Source of the DNA: an uncultured Maritalea sp.
GTDB taxonomy: Bacteria; Pseudomonadota; Alphaproteobacteria; Rhizobiales; Devosiaceae
DNA length: 8,776 nt
Assembly (NCBI GenBank): GCA_913055925.1
Contig: CAJXLH010000104.1
Span: forward strand, 1-8,776
Direction: 5' to 3'
Part shown: one piece after another, positions 1-6,716 of the stretch
Layout of the letters: the number at the start of each line of letters is the position of its first letter
Numbering within the stretch: the first letter of the stretch is position 1
Position numbers and translations under genes: made by a program
Notes under the pieces: generated by a model
Seen by the model: only the letters and a program-made list of their open reading frames with translations
What the model was told of the DNA's origin: nothing
Database searches by the model: none

Positions 1-868
1 GCTCACCCTCTTCGCCATCTTCAACAAGCTCGCCCGTTTCGGAGTTGATGATTTCTGGGTAGAAATGATCTTCCCAAATGTGCAACCCGTCTTTGGTCTC
101 AACACACTCGTTGGCGACGCCCGGTCCGATGACTTCTGAAAGCCCGTAGATGTCTACGGCATGCATGTCGAAGGCTTCTTCAACTTCTTTTCGCGTAGCG
201 TTTGTCCAAGGTTCGGCACCGAAAATACCAACTTGTAGAGAGCATGCGCGCGGATCGACACCCTGCTTTTTAAACTCATCCAAAATCGCCAGCATATAAG
301 AAGGTGTGACGGTGATCGCATGGGGTTTAAAATCACCAATCAATTGAACTTGGCGCGAGGTCATGCCGCCAGAAATCGGCACAACCGAGCATCCTAAAGC
401 TTCAGCACCATAATGCGCACCCAGCCCGCCAGTGAATAGGCCATAGCCATAAGCGTTATGCAAAATATCGCCCTTGCGTACGCCCGATGCGCGAAGTGAG
501 CGGGCAACAACCTGGGACCACATTTCAATGTCGCTTTTCGTGTAGCCAACAACGGTTGGTTTGCCCGTAGTTCCCGATGAGGCGTGGATGCGGACGACAT
601 CTTCGCGCGGCACGGCAAACATGCCGAATGGATAATTGTCACGCAGATCCGTTTTCACCGTAAATGGGAACTTGGACAGGTCTTTGAGCGATTTCAAATC
701 ATCCGGATGAACCCCGGCTTCGTCGAACTTCTGCTTATAAAATGGCACATTGTTGTATGCGTGTGCTAGCGACTGTTTCATCCGATTGAGTTGTAGCGCG
801 GTTATTTCATCGCGCGATGCAATCTCGATTGGATCAAGGTCGGCTTTGTTTGGTGTTAGATCTCTCAT
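1..868 (-). CDS. paaK: Phenylacetate-CoA ligase PaaK, partial (C-terminus beyond the left edge)
   Basis: PaaK activates phenylacetate to phenylacetyl-CoA with ATP and CoA in the cytoplasm, the entry step of the pathway. Translating the minus strand from the ATG at 868-866 gives 289 uninterrupted codons up to the window edge; family members are about 430-440 residues, so roughly the last third is missing. Visible motifs of the adenylate-forming superfamily are the P-loop-like SSGTTGKPT (residues 97-105), AYGYGLFTGGLG (139-150), GAEPW (217-221) and YGLSEV (241-246). The pattern, including the N-terminal NNVPFYKQKF (about 39-48), is typical of PaaK rather than of general acyl-CoA synthetases. 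The start is supported by a strong purine-rich Shine-Dalgarno (GGGAGGGG) ending about 4 nt before the ATG. It is the last visible gene of the leftward operon, 20 bp after the thiolase stop. The C-terminal lid domain cannot be assessed. Confidence 0.95.
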   Translation of the reverse strand, partial: MRDLTPNKADLDPIEIASRDEITALQLNRMKQSLAHAYNNVPFYKQKFDEAGVHPDDLKSLKDLSKFPFTVKTDLRDNYPFGMFAVPREDVVRIHASSGTTGKPTVVGYTKSDIEMWSQVVARSLRASGVRKGDILHNAYGYGLFTGGLGAHYGAEALGCSVVPISGGMTSRQVQLIGDFKPHAITVTPSYMLAILDEFKKQGVDPRACSLQVGIFGAEPWTNATRKEVEEAFDMHAVDIYGLSEVIGPGVANECVETKDGLHIWEDHFYPEIINSETGELVEDGEEGE

Positions 869-888
869 TTTCCCCTCCCTCGATCTTT

Positions 889-2091
889 CTATGCGCGCTC
901 GAGCATGAGCGCGATGCCTTGCCCGACACCAATACACATGGTGCAGAGTGCGCGATTTGCGCCCGAGTTTTGCAATTCGATGCCAGCGGTTAAAGCGAGA
1001 CGGGCACCGGACATTCCAAGCGGATGACCTATGGCGATTGCGCCGCCATTTGGGTTCACAAAGTCAGCATCATCTGCAACGCCCAGTTTACGCAATACAG
1101 CGAGGCCCTGAGACGCAAATGCTTCGTTCAATTCGATGATGTCTACATCTGAAATTTTAAGCCCTTGTCGGTCGAGCAATTTCTGCGACGCTGGCGCAGG
1201 CCCAATGCCCATAATGCGCGGCTCTACCCCTGCCGTGGCAAGTCCGGTGATTTTTGCTTTTGGCGTTAAGCCATATTTCTCAACCGCTTCTGCGGACGCG
1301 ACAATAACAGCGGCGGCGCCGTCATTTACACCTGACGCATTGCCTGCGGTGACGGTACCACCTTCGCGGAACGGTGTGCCAAGGCTTCCCAATTTTTCCA
1401 TCGATGTTTGACGCGGATGTTCGTCCGTATCAAAAACAATTGTATCTTTTTTGCGTTGCGGGATTTCCACCGCCACGATTTCTTGCGCCAATCGACCTGA
1501 CGCAATCGCTTTTGCGGCTTTTTCTTGAGACCGGAGTGCAAAGGCATCTTGATCGTCGCGAGAGATGTTGAAATCTTCAGCTACGTTTTCGCCCGTTTCG
1601 GGCATTGAATCGATGCCATATTGCTTCTTCATCAGCTTATTGACGAAGCGCCAACCGATGGTTGTGTCGTATATTTCCGCTTTACGAGAAAACGCTGCGT
1701 CTGCTTTGGGCATCACAAAAGGCGCGCGCGACATGCTCTCAACGCCACCGGCCAAAATCACGTCGGCTTCGCCCGATTTGATGGCCCTTGCTGCCATGCC
1801 GATTGCATCCATACCAGAACCACACAGCCGGTTGATGGTTGTGCCTGGTACTGTCGTCGGCAAGCCCGCCAACAACGTGGCCATGCGCGCGACATTTCGG
1901 TTGTCTTCACCAGCTTGGTTCGCGCATCCCATATAGCAATCATCGATTGCGTTTGGATCTAAGTTTGGTGATGCCTCAATCGTTTTTTTGATGACATGGG
2001 CCAACATATCATCAGGACGGACAGATGAAAGTGTACCGCCAAATCGGCCAATAGGTGTTCGAAATCCTTCGCACAAATAGGCTTCACTCAC
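889..2091 (-). CDS. paaJ: 3-oxoadipyl-CoA / 3-oxo-5,6-dehydrosuberyl-CoA thiolase (PaaJ/PcaF type)
   Basis: This is a 400-residue type II (degradative) thiolase, the normal family length. It should cleave 3-oxo-5,6-dehydrosuberyl-CoA after ring opening and 3-oxoadipyl-CoA at the end of the pathway, releasing acetyl-CoA and succinyl-CoA. Catalytic elements are the nucleophile Cys90 in NRLCGSGMDAIG, NEAF (about 322-325), His356 in GGAIAIGHPLGMSGAR, and Cys386 in CTMCIGVGQG. The segment GEDNRNVARM near residue 61 is typical of the PcaF/PaaJ branch. The start is GTG (2091-2089), overlapping the TGA of paaI in a GTGA junction, with AGGAG about 10 nt upstream inside paaI, so translational coupling is likely. 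Placement between paaI and paaK favours the phenylacetate role over protocatechuate catabolism (pcaF), although one enzyme can serve both. The family assignment is firm; the exact substrate is inferred from context. Confidence 0.93.
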   Translation of the reverse strand: MSEAYLCEGFRTPIGRFGGTLSSVRPDDMLAHVIKKTIEASPNLDPNAIDDCYMGCANQAGEDNRNVARMATLLAGLPTTVPGTTINRLCGSGMDAIGMAARAIKSGEADVILAGGVESMSRAPFVMPKADAAFSRKAEIYDTTIGWRFVNKLMKKQYGIDSMPETGENVAEDFNISRDDQDAFALRSQEKAAKAIASGRLAQEIVAVEIPQRKKDTIVFDTDEHPRQTSMEKLGSLGTPFREGGTVTAGNASGVNDGAAAVIVASAEAVEKYGLTPKAKITGLATAGVEPRIMGIGPAPASQKLLDRQGLKISDVDIIELNEAFASQGLAVLRKLGVADDADFVNPNGGAIAIGHPLGMSGARLALTAGIELQNSGANRALCTMCIGVGQGIALMLERA

Positions 2092-2522
2092 GCCTCATTC
2101 TCCTCGAAATGTGTGCCTTTGATGGTGCGCGAGTGCCCTCGAAAATGAGCAATTGCCTCATCATCTTGATTGGTAATTGTTACGTCATAAATGCCGGACC
2201 TACCGGCCTTTGAAACTTCAACCGCGCGCGCGGTCAAAACGTCATCCTTCTTGCCAGGAGCGGCGTAGGTGATCGAGTTTTGATACGCCACCGCCAATTG
2301 GTTGTAGCTGTTACACGCAAATGCAAATGCGCTGTCCGCGAGCATAAACACATATCCGCCATGGCAGATTTTGTGCCCGTTCAAGTGCTCATCAGAAATC
2401 TTCAAAGAAAGCGTAGCGCGCCCGGCATCGACCTCAAGAAGAGACATGCCAACACGTTGCGATGCGGAATCATTGTTCCACATTGCATCGGCAGATTTTT
2501 GGGCACGTTCTTTGGGCGTCAT
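2088..2522 (-). CDS. paaI: Hydroxyphenylacetyl-CoA thioesterase PaaI (hotdog fold)
   Basis: This 144-residue protein is a single-domain hotdog thioesterase of the PaaI group, close to the usual length of about 140. PaaI hydrolyses ring-hydroxylated phenylacetyl-CoA and similar dead-end thioesters, freeing trapped CoA; it is a salvage function, not an obligate step. The signature LNGHKICHGGYVFMLADSAF contains the expected active-site residues Asn48, His54 and Asp63 at the spacing seen in the E. coli enzyme, followed by FACNSYN (68-74). The ATG (2522-2520) shares one base with the paaG stop (TAATG), and no clear Shine-Dalgarno precedes it, so initiation probably depends on ribosomes terminating paaG. 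Its own stop overlaps the thiolase start by 4 bp. The family and position inside paaG-paaI-paaJ make the call secure. Confidence 0.93.
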   Translation of the reverse strand: MTPKERAQKSADAMWNNDSASQRVGMSLLEVDAGRATLSLKISDEHLNGHKICHGGYVFMLADSAFAFACNSYNQLAVAYQNSITYAAPGKKDDVLTARAVEVSKAGRSGIYDVTITNQDDEAIAHFRGHSRTIKGTHFEENEA

Positions 2523-3313
2523 TATTCAACGCCGCCAAATTCAGTCGGTCGTTTATCCAAAAACGCACTTACACCTTCAGCGTAGTCCTTCGAACGCCCA
2601 CAGCGCCCTTGGTAGGCAGCCTCAAGGTCAAGGTGTTCATCAAGCGTGTGTTCCGCAGACGATTGAAGCGCATGTTTCATCATCCCGAGGCCAAATGTTG
2701 GACCCTTCGCCATTTGCGCCGTTAGCTTGCGGGCTTCTTCCATCAATTGATCTTCGGGCTTCGCATCCCAGATCATGCCCCATTCAACAGCCTGCTTTGC
2801 TGGCACAGGCGTTGCTGTCATGCAGATATATTTTGCGCGCGCCTCACCAATTAGGCGTGGCAAGATCCAACTGCCACCTGCGTCCGGCACAAGCCCGACA
2901 TTCGCGAATGACTGGATAAACTTGGCTTTTTCAGATGCCAACACAATATCGCAGCCAAGGGCAATATTAACGCCAGCCCCAGCGGCAACACCGTTTACCG
3001 CGCATACAATTGGCTTTTCTATCGAGCGAATAAGCCGCACGAGCGGATTGTAAAACTTAGAAATCGTCGCGTGCAAATCAGGTGGTGAGGTCATTTTGCG
3101 CGGGTCGCGTGCATCCAAATCTTGCCCAGCGCAAAAACCGCGACCTGCACCTGTTATAAGAATCGCTCTTACAGCAGAATCGTCTTTTGCTTCGCGCAAA
3201 GCTTCTTGAAGCGCACCATGCATTTCATCATTGAAAGCATTCAATCGATCGGGACGATTGAAGGTGATTTCAGTCCACCCTTCGTGCTTCTGAACAAGAA
3301 TCGTTTCGCTCAC
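2522..3313 (-). CDS. paaG: 1,2-epoxyphenylacetyl-CoA isomerase PaaG
   Basis: PaaG is a crotonase-superfamily isomerase that converts ring-1,2-epoxyphenylacetyl-CoA to the seven-membered oxepin-CoA and also shifts a double bond in a later intermediate. The 263-residue product matches the usual length of about 262. Clear markers are the N-terminal NRPDRLNAFNDEMH (19-32), oxyanion-hole segments GRGFCAGQDL (57-66) and NGVAAGAGV (107-115), and Asp144 in GLVPDAGG, the acidic residue that PaaG uses where hydratases carry Glu. FYNPLVRLI (87-95) and the C-terminal EGVSAFLDKR are also characteristic. The start is GTG (3313-3311), with a strong GGGGAGG Shine-Dalgarno about 5 nt upstream. It is the first gene of the leftward operon, directly next to the divergent control region. 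Confidence 0.94.
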   Translation of the reverse strand: MSETILVQKHEGWTEITFNRPDRLNAFNDEMHGALQEALREAKDDSAVRAILITGAGRGFCAGQDLDARDPRKMTSPPDLHATISKFYNPLVRLIRSIEKPIVCAVNGVAAGAGVNIALGCDIVLASEKAKFIQSFANVGLVPDAGGSWILPRLIGEARAKYICMTATPVPAKQAVEWGMIWDAKPEDQLMEEARKLTAQMAKGPTFGLGMMKHALQSSAEHTLDEHLDLEAAYQGRCGRSKDYAEGVSAFLDKRPTEFGGVE

Positions 3314-3364
3314 CCCTGCCTCCCCGCAGTTACGTTCGCCAATTTGACCAATTGTTGATTTTGA

Positions 3365-3392
3365 GCTTTACATAAACCGACTGGTTGGTCAA
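3365..3392 (-). promoter_or_regulatory. Candidate promoter for the leftward paaGIJK operon
   Basis: On the minus strand, TTGACC (3392-3387, 5 of 6 matches to the -35 consensus) is followed after 16 bp by TAAAGC (3370-3365), a poor -10 match. Transcription would begin near 3358, about 45 nt before the paaG GTG. The -35 overlaps the proposed operator dyad. The weak -10 makes this tentative. Confidence 0.3.
3376..3389. promoter_or_regulatory. Candidate operator dyad for a PaaR-like (TetR-family) repressor
   Basis: ACCGACTGGTTGGT is an imperfect palindrome with arms ACCGAC and GTTGGT; 5 of 6 arm positions pair. It resembles the ACCGAC/GTCGGT-type dyads reported for TetR-family regulators of phenylacetate and acyl-CoA catabolism, a resemblance recalled from general knowledge and not checked against a motif library. 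It lies just upstream of the plus-strand -10 candidate and overlaps the minus-strand -35 candidate, so one bound repressor could block both operons. In known paa systems phenylacetyl-CoA relieves such repression. No regulator gene is in the window. Confidence 0.5.
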
Positions 3393-3394
3393 TA

Positions 3395-3400
3395 TATGAT
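3395..3400 (+). promoter_or_regulatory. Candidate -10 element for the rightward operon
   Basis: TATGAT matches the sigma-70 -10 consensus at 5 of 6 positions. No good -35 lies 16-18 bp upstream, where the sequence is ATAAAC-like, which fits a promoter with a weak -35 or one helped by an activator. Transcription would start near 3407, leaving a leader of about 50 nt before the TTG start at 3457. This is a prediction by eye only. Confidence 0.35.
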
Positions 3401-3441
3401 CGAAACGGCAATGATTGATGGGCCGAAAGGCGCGAATTCTT

Positions 3442-3450
3442 GGGGAGGAA
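3442..3450 (+). promoter_or_regulatory. Strong Shine-Dalgarno that decides the TTG start at 3457
   Basis: GGGGAGGAA ends a few bases before TTG (3457-3459), with GGAGG at 8-nt spacing. No comparable ribosome-binding sequence precedes the in-frame TTG at 3415 or ATG at 3418, and those would sit very close to the predicted transcription start. The TTG at 3457 also gives an N-terminus (MSEVISVTIENG) that runs directly into the crotonase fold. Confidence 0.75.
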
Positions 3451-3456
3451 GGCGAC

Positions 3457-5490
3457 TTGTCTGAGGTTATCAGCGTAACAATTGAAAATGGTTTGGCATT
3501 GGTGGAAATTAACAATCCACCCGTGAATGCCACAGGCCTTGCTGTTCGAATCGGCTTGTTGAAGGCCGTAGAAAAGGCTGAGCAAGAGAGCGCAAAAGCT
3601 GCGATTGTTTATTGTGATGGCCGAACCTTTGTTGCGGGTGGTGACATCTCAGAATTTGGCAAACCACCGCAAGAACCGCACCTGCCCGACGTTTATCAAG
3701 CCATCGAAGACAACTCTGTGCCGTGGATCGCTGCAACACACGGCACGACACTTGGCGGTGGGTTCGAGCTTTCCATGGCTTGCGATTTTCGACTGGCTCA
3801 GGCCGGAACAAAATTCGCTCTGCCTGAGGTAAATCTCGGCCTTGTGCCCGGCGCAGGCGGGTCGCAGCGACTGCCACGCTTGATCGGCATCGAAGCTGCG
3901 GTTGAATTAGCAACAACCGGCCAAATGATTGATGCGCAAAAACTCTATGATCTTGGTGGATTGGATCAGATTTTTGATGGTGACCCTAAGGAAGCAGGCA
4001 TTGCATTTGCAGCGAGCCTACCTTCCCAACTTTCGCCACTGAGCGCCCGTGGCATGGCCAAAGTGTCGGACGACTATTTTGACAACAAAAGAGCTGAACT
4101 GACAAAACGCGCCAAAGGCCAGACATCACCTTTGGACAATCTCAAAGCAATCGAGTGGGCAGCGACATTGCCGTTCAAAGAGGGACAACCAAAAGAACGC
4201 GCTCTGCATTTAGAGCTGCGCGACAGCACTCAATCAAAGGCTTTGCGCCATGCATTCTTCTCCGAACGCAAAGTAAGCAAACCCAAAGCAATTGATGGTG
4301 GCAACCCGATTGAGCTAAATAAAATTGTTGTTGTTGGTGGCGGTTTGATGGGCGCGGGCATTGCCTTTGCGTGTTTGAACGCCGGCTACATCGTCACCCT
4401 AATCGAACGTGATGCCGAAACTGCAGCGGCTGGCCGAGAACGGATCGAAGGCTTGATCGCAGGCGGAGTAAAACGCGGCAAAATTTCTGATGAGAAAGCC
4501 AAGAAATTGGGCGCAATGCTGAGCGCCTCCGACAGCTATCAAGCTGCAAAAGATGCAGATATTGCGATCGAGGCAGTATTTGAGGATTTGGCTGTGAAGC
4601 AACAGGTCTTTCAATCGCTCGCGACACACATGCGTGACGATGCCATTTTGGCAACGAACACTTCTTACATCGACCCTACGCAAATATTTGAGGGGATTTC
4701 GAACCCTGAACGCTTCATTGGGCTGCACTTTTTTTCACCTGCACACATTATGAAGCTTTTGGAAATTGTCCGGCTGCCAACCACCTCAAAGGACGTTCTG
4801 GCGACAGGATTTACCCTTGGCAAAAAACTTAGAAAAGTTGGTGTTCTTTCCGGTATTTGTGACGGGTTCATCGGTAATCGCATCTTGTCGGCCTATCGTC
4901 GTCAGGCTGACTATCTTTTGATGGATGGCTGCACGCCAAAACAGATTGATGATGCAATGCGTGGGTTCGGCATGCCAATGGGGCCATATGAACTACAGGA
5001 TTTGACTGGCTTGCAGATTTCCTGGGCAAACCGCAAACGCCAAGCGGCAACCCGCCCAACAGATGAGCGTTATGTGCGTGTCGGTGATTTGCTGTGCGAA
5101 GCCGAGCGCTTTGGTCAACGCAGCCAAATGGGTTGGTACAAATATGAAGAAGGCAATCGCCAACCGATCGAAGACGCTTTTGTCACAGATCTAATTGAGA
5201 AAGAGGCAAGCGACGCCGGTATCGAACGGCAGACATTCACTAACGCACAGATAGTCGATCGATTGTTGGCCGTGATGATAAATGAAGGTGCGCTAATCGT
5301 TGAAGAGGGCATTGCGGAGCGTGGCCTCGATGTCGATCTCGTCAAAATTCATGGCTATGGATTTCCACGCTGGCGCGGTGGGCCGATGCACTACGCCAAT
5401 GAAATTGGCTGGGACCGCGTAAAAGCTGCGATGGCAGACGTTGCTGCACAAAGCCCAAATAGCTGGCGTTTGGCGGCGCGGCTAAAGTGA
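3457..5490 (+). CDS. Fused enoyl-CoA hydratase / 3-hydroxyacyl-CoA dehydrogenase (PaaF-PaaH role, FadB/FadJ-like)
   Basis: This two-domain beta-oxidation enzyme is about 677 residues from the TTG start. The N-terminal crotonase domain (about 1-185) has VAGGDISEF (59-67), GGGFELSMACD (100-110) with Glu104, and LPEVNLGLVPGAGG with Glu124, the two catalytic glutamates of hydratases. A Rossmann NAD-binding domain begins near 288 with VVVGGGLMGAG. The dehydrogenase dyad is present as His424 in HFFSPAH and Glu436 in LLEIVR, with NTSY (Asn401) before it. Two C-terminal helical dehydrogenase domains follow, including GFIGNRI and GYGFPRWRGGPM. It is slightly shorter than FadB or FadJ (about 715-730). 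In the phenylacetate pathway hydration of 2,3-dehydroadipyl-CoA and oxidation of 3-hydroxyadipyl-CoA are usually done by separate PaaF and PaaH; here one protein could do both. The alternative is a general fatty-acid beta-oxidation enzyme recruited to the cluster. Its stop overlaps the P450 start by 4 bp. Confidence 0.92.
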   Translation: MSEVISVTIENGLALVEINNPPVNATGLAVRIGLLKAVEKAEQESAKAAIVYCDGRTFVAGGDISEFGKPPQEPHLPDVYQAIEDNSVPWIAATHGTTLGGGFELSMACDFRLAQAGTKFALPEVNLGLVPGAGGSQRLPRLIGIEAAVELATTGQMIDAQKLYDLGGLDQIFDGDPKEAGIAFAASLPSQLSPLSARGMAKVSDDYFDNKRAELTKRAKGQTSPLDNLKAIEWAATLPFKEGQPKERALHLELRDSTQSKALRHAFFSERKVSKPKAIDGGNPIELNKIVVVGGGLMGAGIAFACLNAGYIVTLIERDAETAAAGRERIEGLIAGGVKRGKISDEKAKKLGAMLSASDSYQAAKDADIAIEAVFEDLAVKQQVFQSLATHMRDDAILATNTSYIDPTQIFEGISNPERFIGLHFFSPAHIMKLLEIVRLPTTSKDVLATGFTLGKKLRKVGVLSGICDGFIGNRILSAYRRQADYLLMDGCTPKQIDDAMRGFGMPMGPYELQDLTGLQISWANRKRQAATRPTDERYVRVGDLLCEAERFGQRSQMGWYKYEEGNRQPIEDAFVTDLIEKEASDAGIERQTFTNAQIVDRLLAVMINEGALIVEEGIAERGLDVDLVKIHGYGFPRWRGGPMHYANEIGWDRVKAAMADVAAQSPNSWRLAARLK

Positions 5491-6704
5491 CCGAGATTTC
5501 GCGCGATATGATTGAAGGGTTTAATCTTACAAACCCGCCAGAAGGGTTTGTTGATAATCCCTTCCCCTTCTATCGTGCGCTCTTGAAATATGCGCCGGTA
5601 TGTCCGCAGCGGGACGGCTCGTATGTGCTGTCACGCTTTGCTGATCTTGATCGGATTTATCGCGACACGACGCTCTATATCTCGGACAAAAAACAAGCAT
5701 TCTTGCCAAAATTCGGCGGTGACACGCCGCTTTATGAACATCACACGACCTCTTTGGTTTTCAATGATCCTCCTCTGCACACAAGAGTACGCAAAATCAT
5801 GGTCGGCGCGCTTAATGCTCGAGCCATTGCCAATATGGAGCCGGGGCTCATTGAGACCATTGATATGCTTCTCGACGATATGGACGGCGAAGAAGATGTT
5901 GATCTGATCGAAGACTTCGCCAGTAAAATCCCCATTCAAATCATCGGGAATATGTTTGATATGCCAATGGCCGACCGTGAGCCGTTGCGCGACTGGTCCC
6001 TTGCGATTTTGGGGGCGTTGGAGCCCACCCTGACAGACGAACAGCTGGCAACCGGCAATAAAGCCGTTGTTGATTTTAAGGTTTACCTTAAAGACCTGAC
6101 AGATGAGCGCCGCAAAAATCCTGGCGACCCAGCTACGGACGTTTTAACGCGTTTGATCGAAAGCGAAGAAGGCGAGCTTTCGGAAACCGAGTTGCTCCAA
6201 AACTGCATTTTCATCCTCAATGCTGGGCATGAAACAACGACGAACCTCATTGGCAATGCGCTTGCCGTTTTGCATGAGTTTCCAGATCAAATGGCGGCGC
6301 TTAAAGCTGATCCAGATTTGATCAAAACAGGCGTTGATGAGTTTTTGCGGTTCTTGTCGCCAAATCAGCTTGGCAACCGTGAGACGACTGAAGACATCGA
6401 GATCGATGGCATTCAAATTCCAAAGGGCAGCAATTTGCATTTGGTGATTGGTGCAGCCAACCGCGATCCAGCACAGTTTGAATATCCCGACGTGCTTGAT
6501 TTGTCGCGAAAACCGAACCGGCATTTGGCCTTTGCCGGTGGTCCACATTTGTGTGTTGGTTTTCAGCTTGCGCGTATGGAAGGGCGGATCGCGGTGACGC
6601 GCTTTCTCAACAGATATCCAAATTACAAACTGACAGGCAAAGCAGAGCTTGGGGGCAGATTGCGCTTCCGGGGCTACGCCAAATTGCCCGCGACTTTGAA
6701 CTAA
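5487..6704 (+). CDS. Cytochrome P450 of unknown substrate, inside the paa operon
   Basis: This is a soluble bacterial P450 of 405 residues, normal length, with no signal peptide or membrane anchor. Diagnostic features in order are DPPLHTRVRK (94-103, C-helix region), the I-helix oxygen-activation motif AGHETT (246-251), the K-helix ExxR as EFLR (285-288), and the haem-binding loop FAGGPHLCVG (349-358) with the axial thiolate Cys356. All essential residues are intact. The GTG start overlaps the preceding TGA (GTGA), and paaZ begins 12 bp after its stop, so it is co-transcribed with pathway enzymes. P450s are not part of the core phenylacetate route, so it may feed an upstream aromatic into it or process a side product. 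A class I P450 needs a reductase and ferredoxin, and neither is in the window. The family is certain; CYP subfamily and substrate cannot be assigned here. A later ATG at 5508 is possible but lacks the coupling seen at the GTG. Confidence 0.93.
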   Translation: MTEISRDMIEGFNLTNPPEGFVDNPFPFYRALLKYAPVCPQRDGSYVLSRFADLDRIYRDTTLYISDKKQAFLPKFGGDTPLYEHHTTSLVFNDPPLHTRVRKIMVGALNARAIANMEPGLIETIDMLLDDMDGEEDVDLIEDFASKIPIQIIGNMFDMPMADREPLRDWSLAILGALEPTLTDEQLATGNKAVVDFKVYLKDLTDERRKNPGDPATDVLTRLIESEEGELSETELLQNCIFILNAGHETTTNLIGNALAVLHEFPDQMAALKADPDLIKTGVDEFLRFLSPNQLGNRETTEDIEIDGIQIPKGSNLHLVIGAANRDPAQFEYPDVLDLSRKPNRHLAFAGGPHLCVGFQLARMEGRIAVTRFLNRYPNYKLTGKAELGGRLRFRGYAKLPATLN

Positions 6705-6707
6705 GGG
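6703..6707 (+). promoter_or_regulatory. Ribosome binding site supporting the paaZ start
   Basis: AAGGG overlaps the P450 stop codon and lies 9 nt before ATG 6717-6719. A second in-frame ATG at 6726 gives an N-terminus (MQLESYAVGKW) closer to E. coli PaaZ, but its distance from this sequence is too long. The first ATG is therefore preferred, with an uncertainty of three codons. Confidence 0.5.
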
Positions 6708-6716
6708 TTTATAAAC

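Larger units (their letters stand above)
3314..3456. promoter_or_regulatory. Divergent intergenic control region of the two paa operons
   Basis: These 143 bp separate paaG (minus) from the hydratase/dehydrogenase gene (plus), counting the latter from its likely TTG start at 3457. The middle part (about 3341-3400) is AT-rich compared with the flanking genes. It contains a 14-bp dyad at 3376-3389, an 8-bp inverted repeat (TTGACCAA at 3344-3351 and TTGGTCAA at 3385-3392), and candidate promoter elements on both strands. The outer parts carry the Shine-Dalgarno sequences of both first genes. That this region drives both operons follows from the gene orientation; the individual elements are predictions by eye. 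Confidence 0.75.

Noticed and set aside
869..888. Possible terminator or separate promoter between the thiolase and paaK
   Set aside because: The 20-bp gap holds only the paaK Shine-Dalgarno; there is no hairpin followed by a T-run.
1565..1936. Open plus-strand frame of 123 codons inside the thiolase
   Set aside because: It is entirely antisense to conserved thiolase sequence, including Cys90; there is no plausible product.
2371..2919. Open plus-strand frame of 182 codons across paaI and paaG
   Set aside because: It is antisense to two well-supported overlapping enzymes, crosses their junction, and its translation has no recognisable fold or motif.
3310..3585. Minus-strand frame of 91 codons spanning the divergent region
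   Set aside because: It would run through the promoter region and the start of the fusion gene; no homology pattern is visible.
6144..6548. Minus-strand frame of 134 codons inside the P450
   Set aside because: It is antisense to the I-helix to haem-loop part of an intact P450; a shadow frame.
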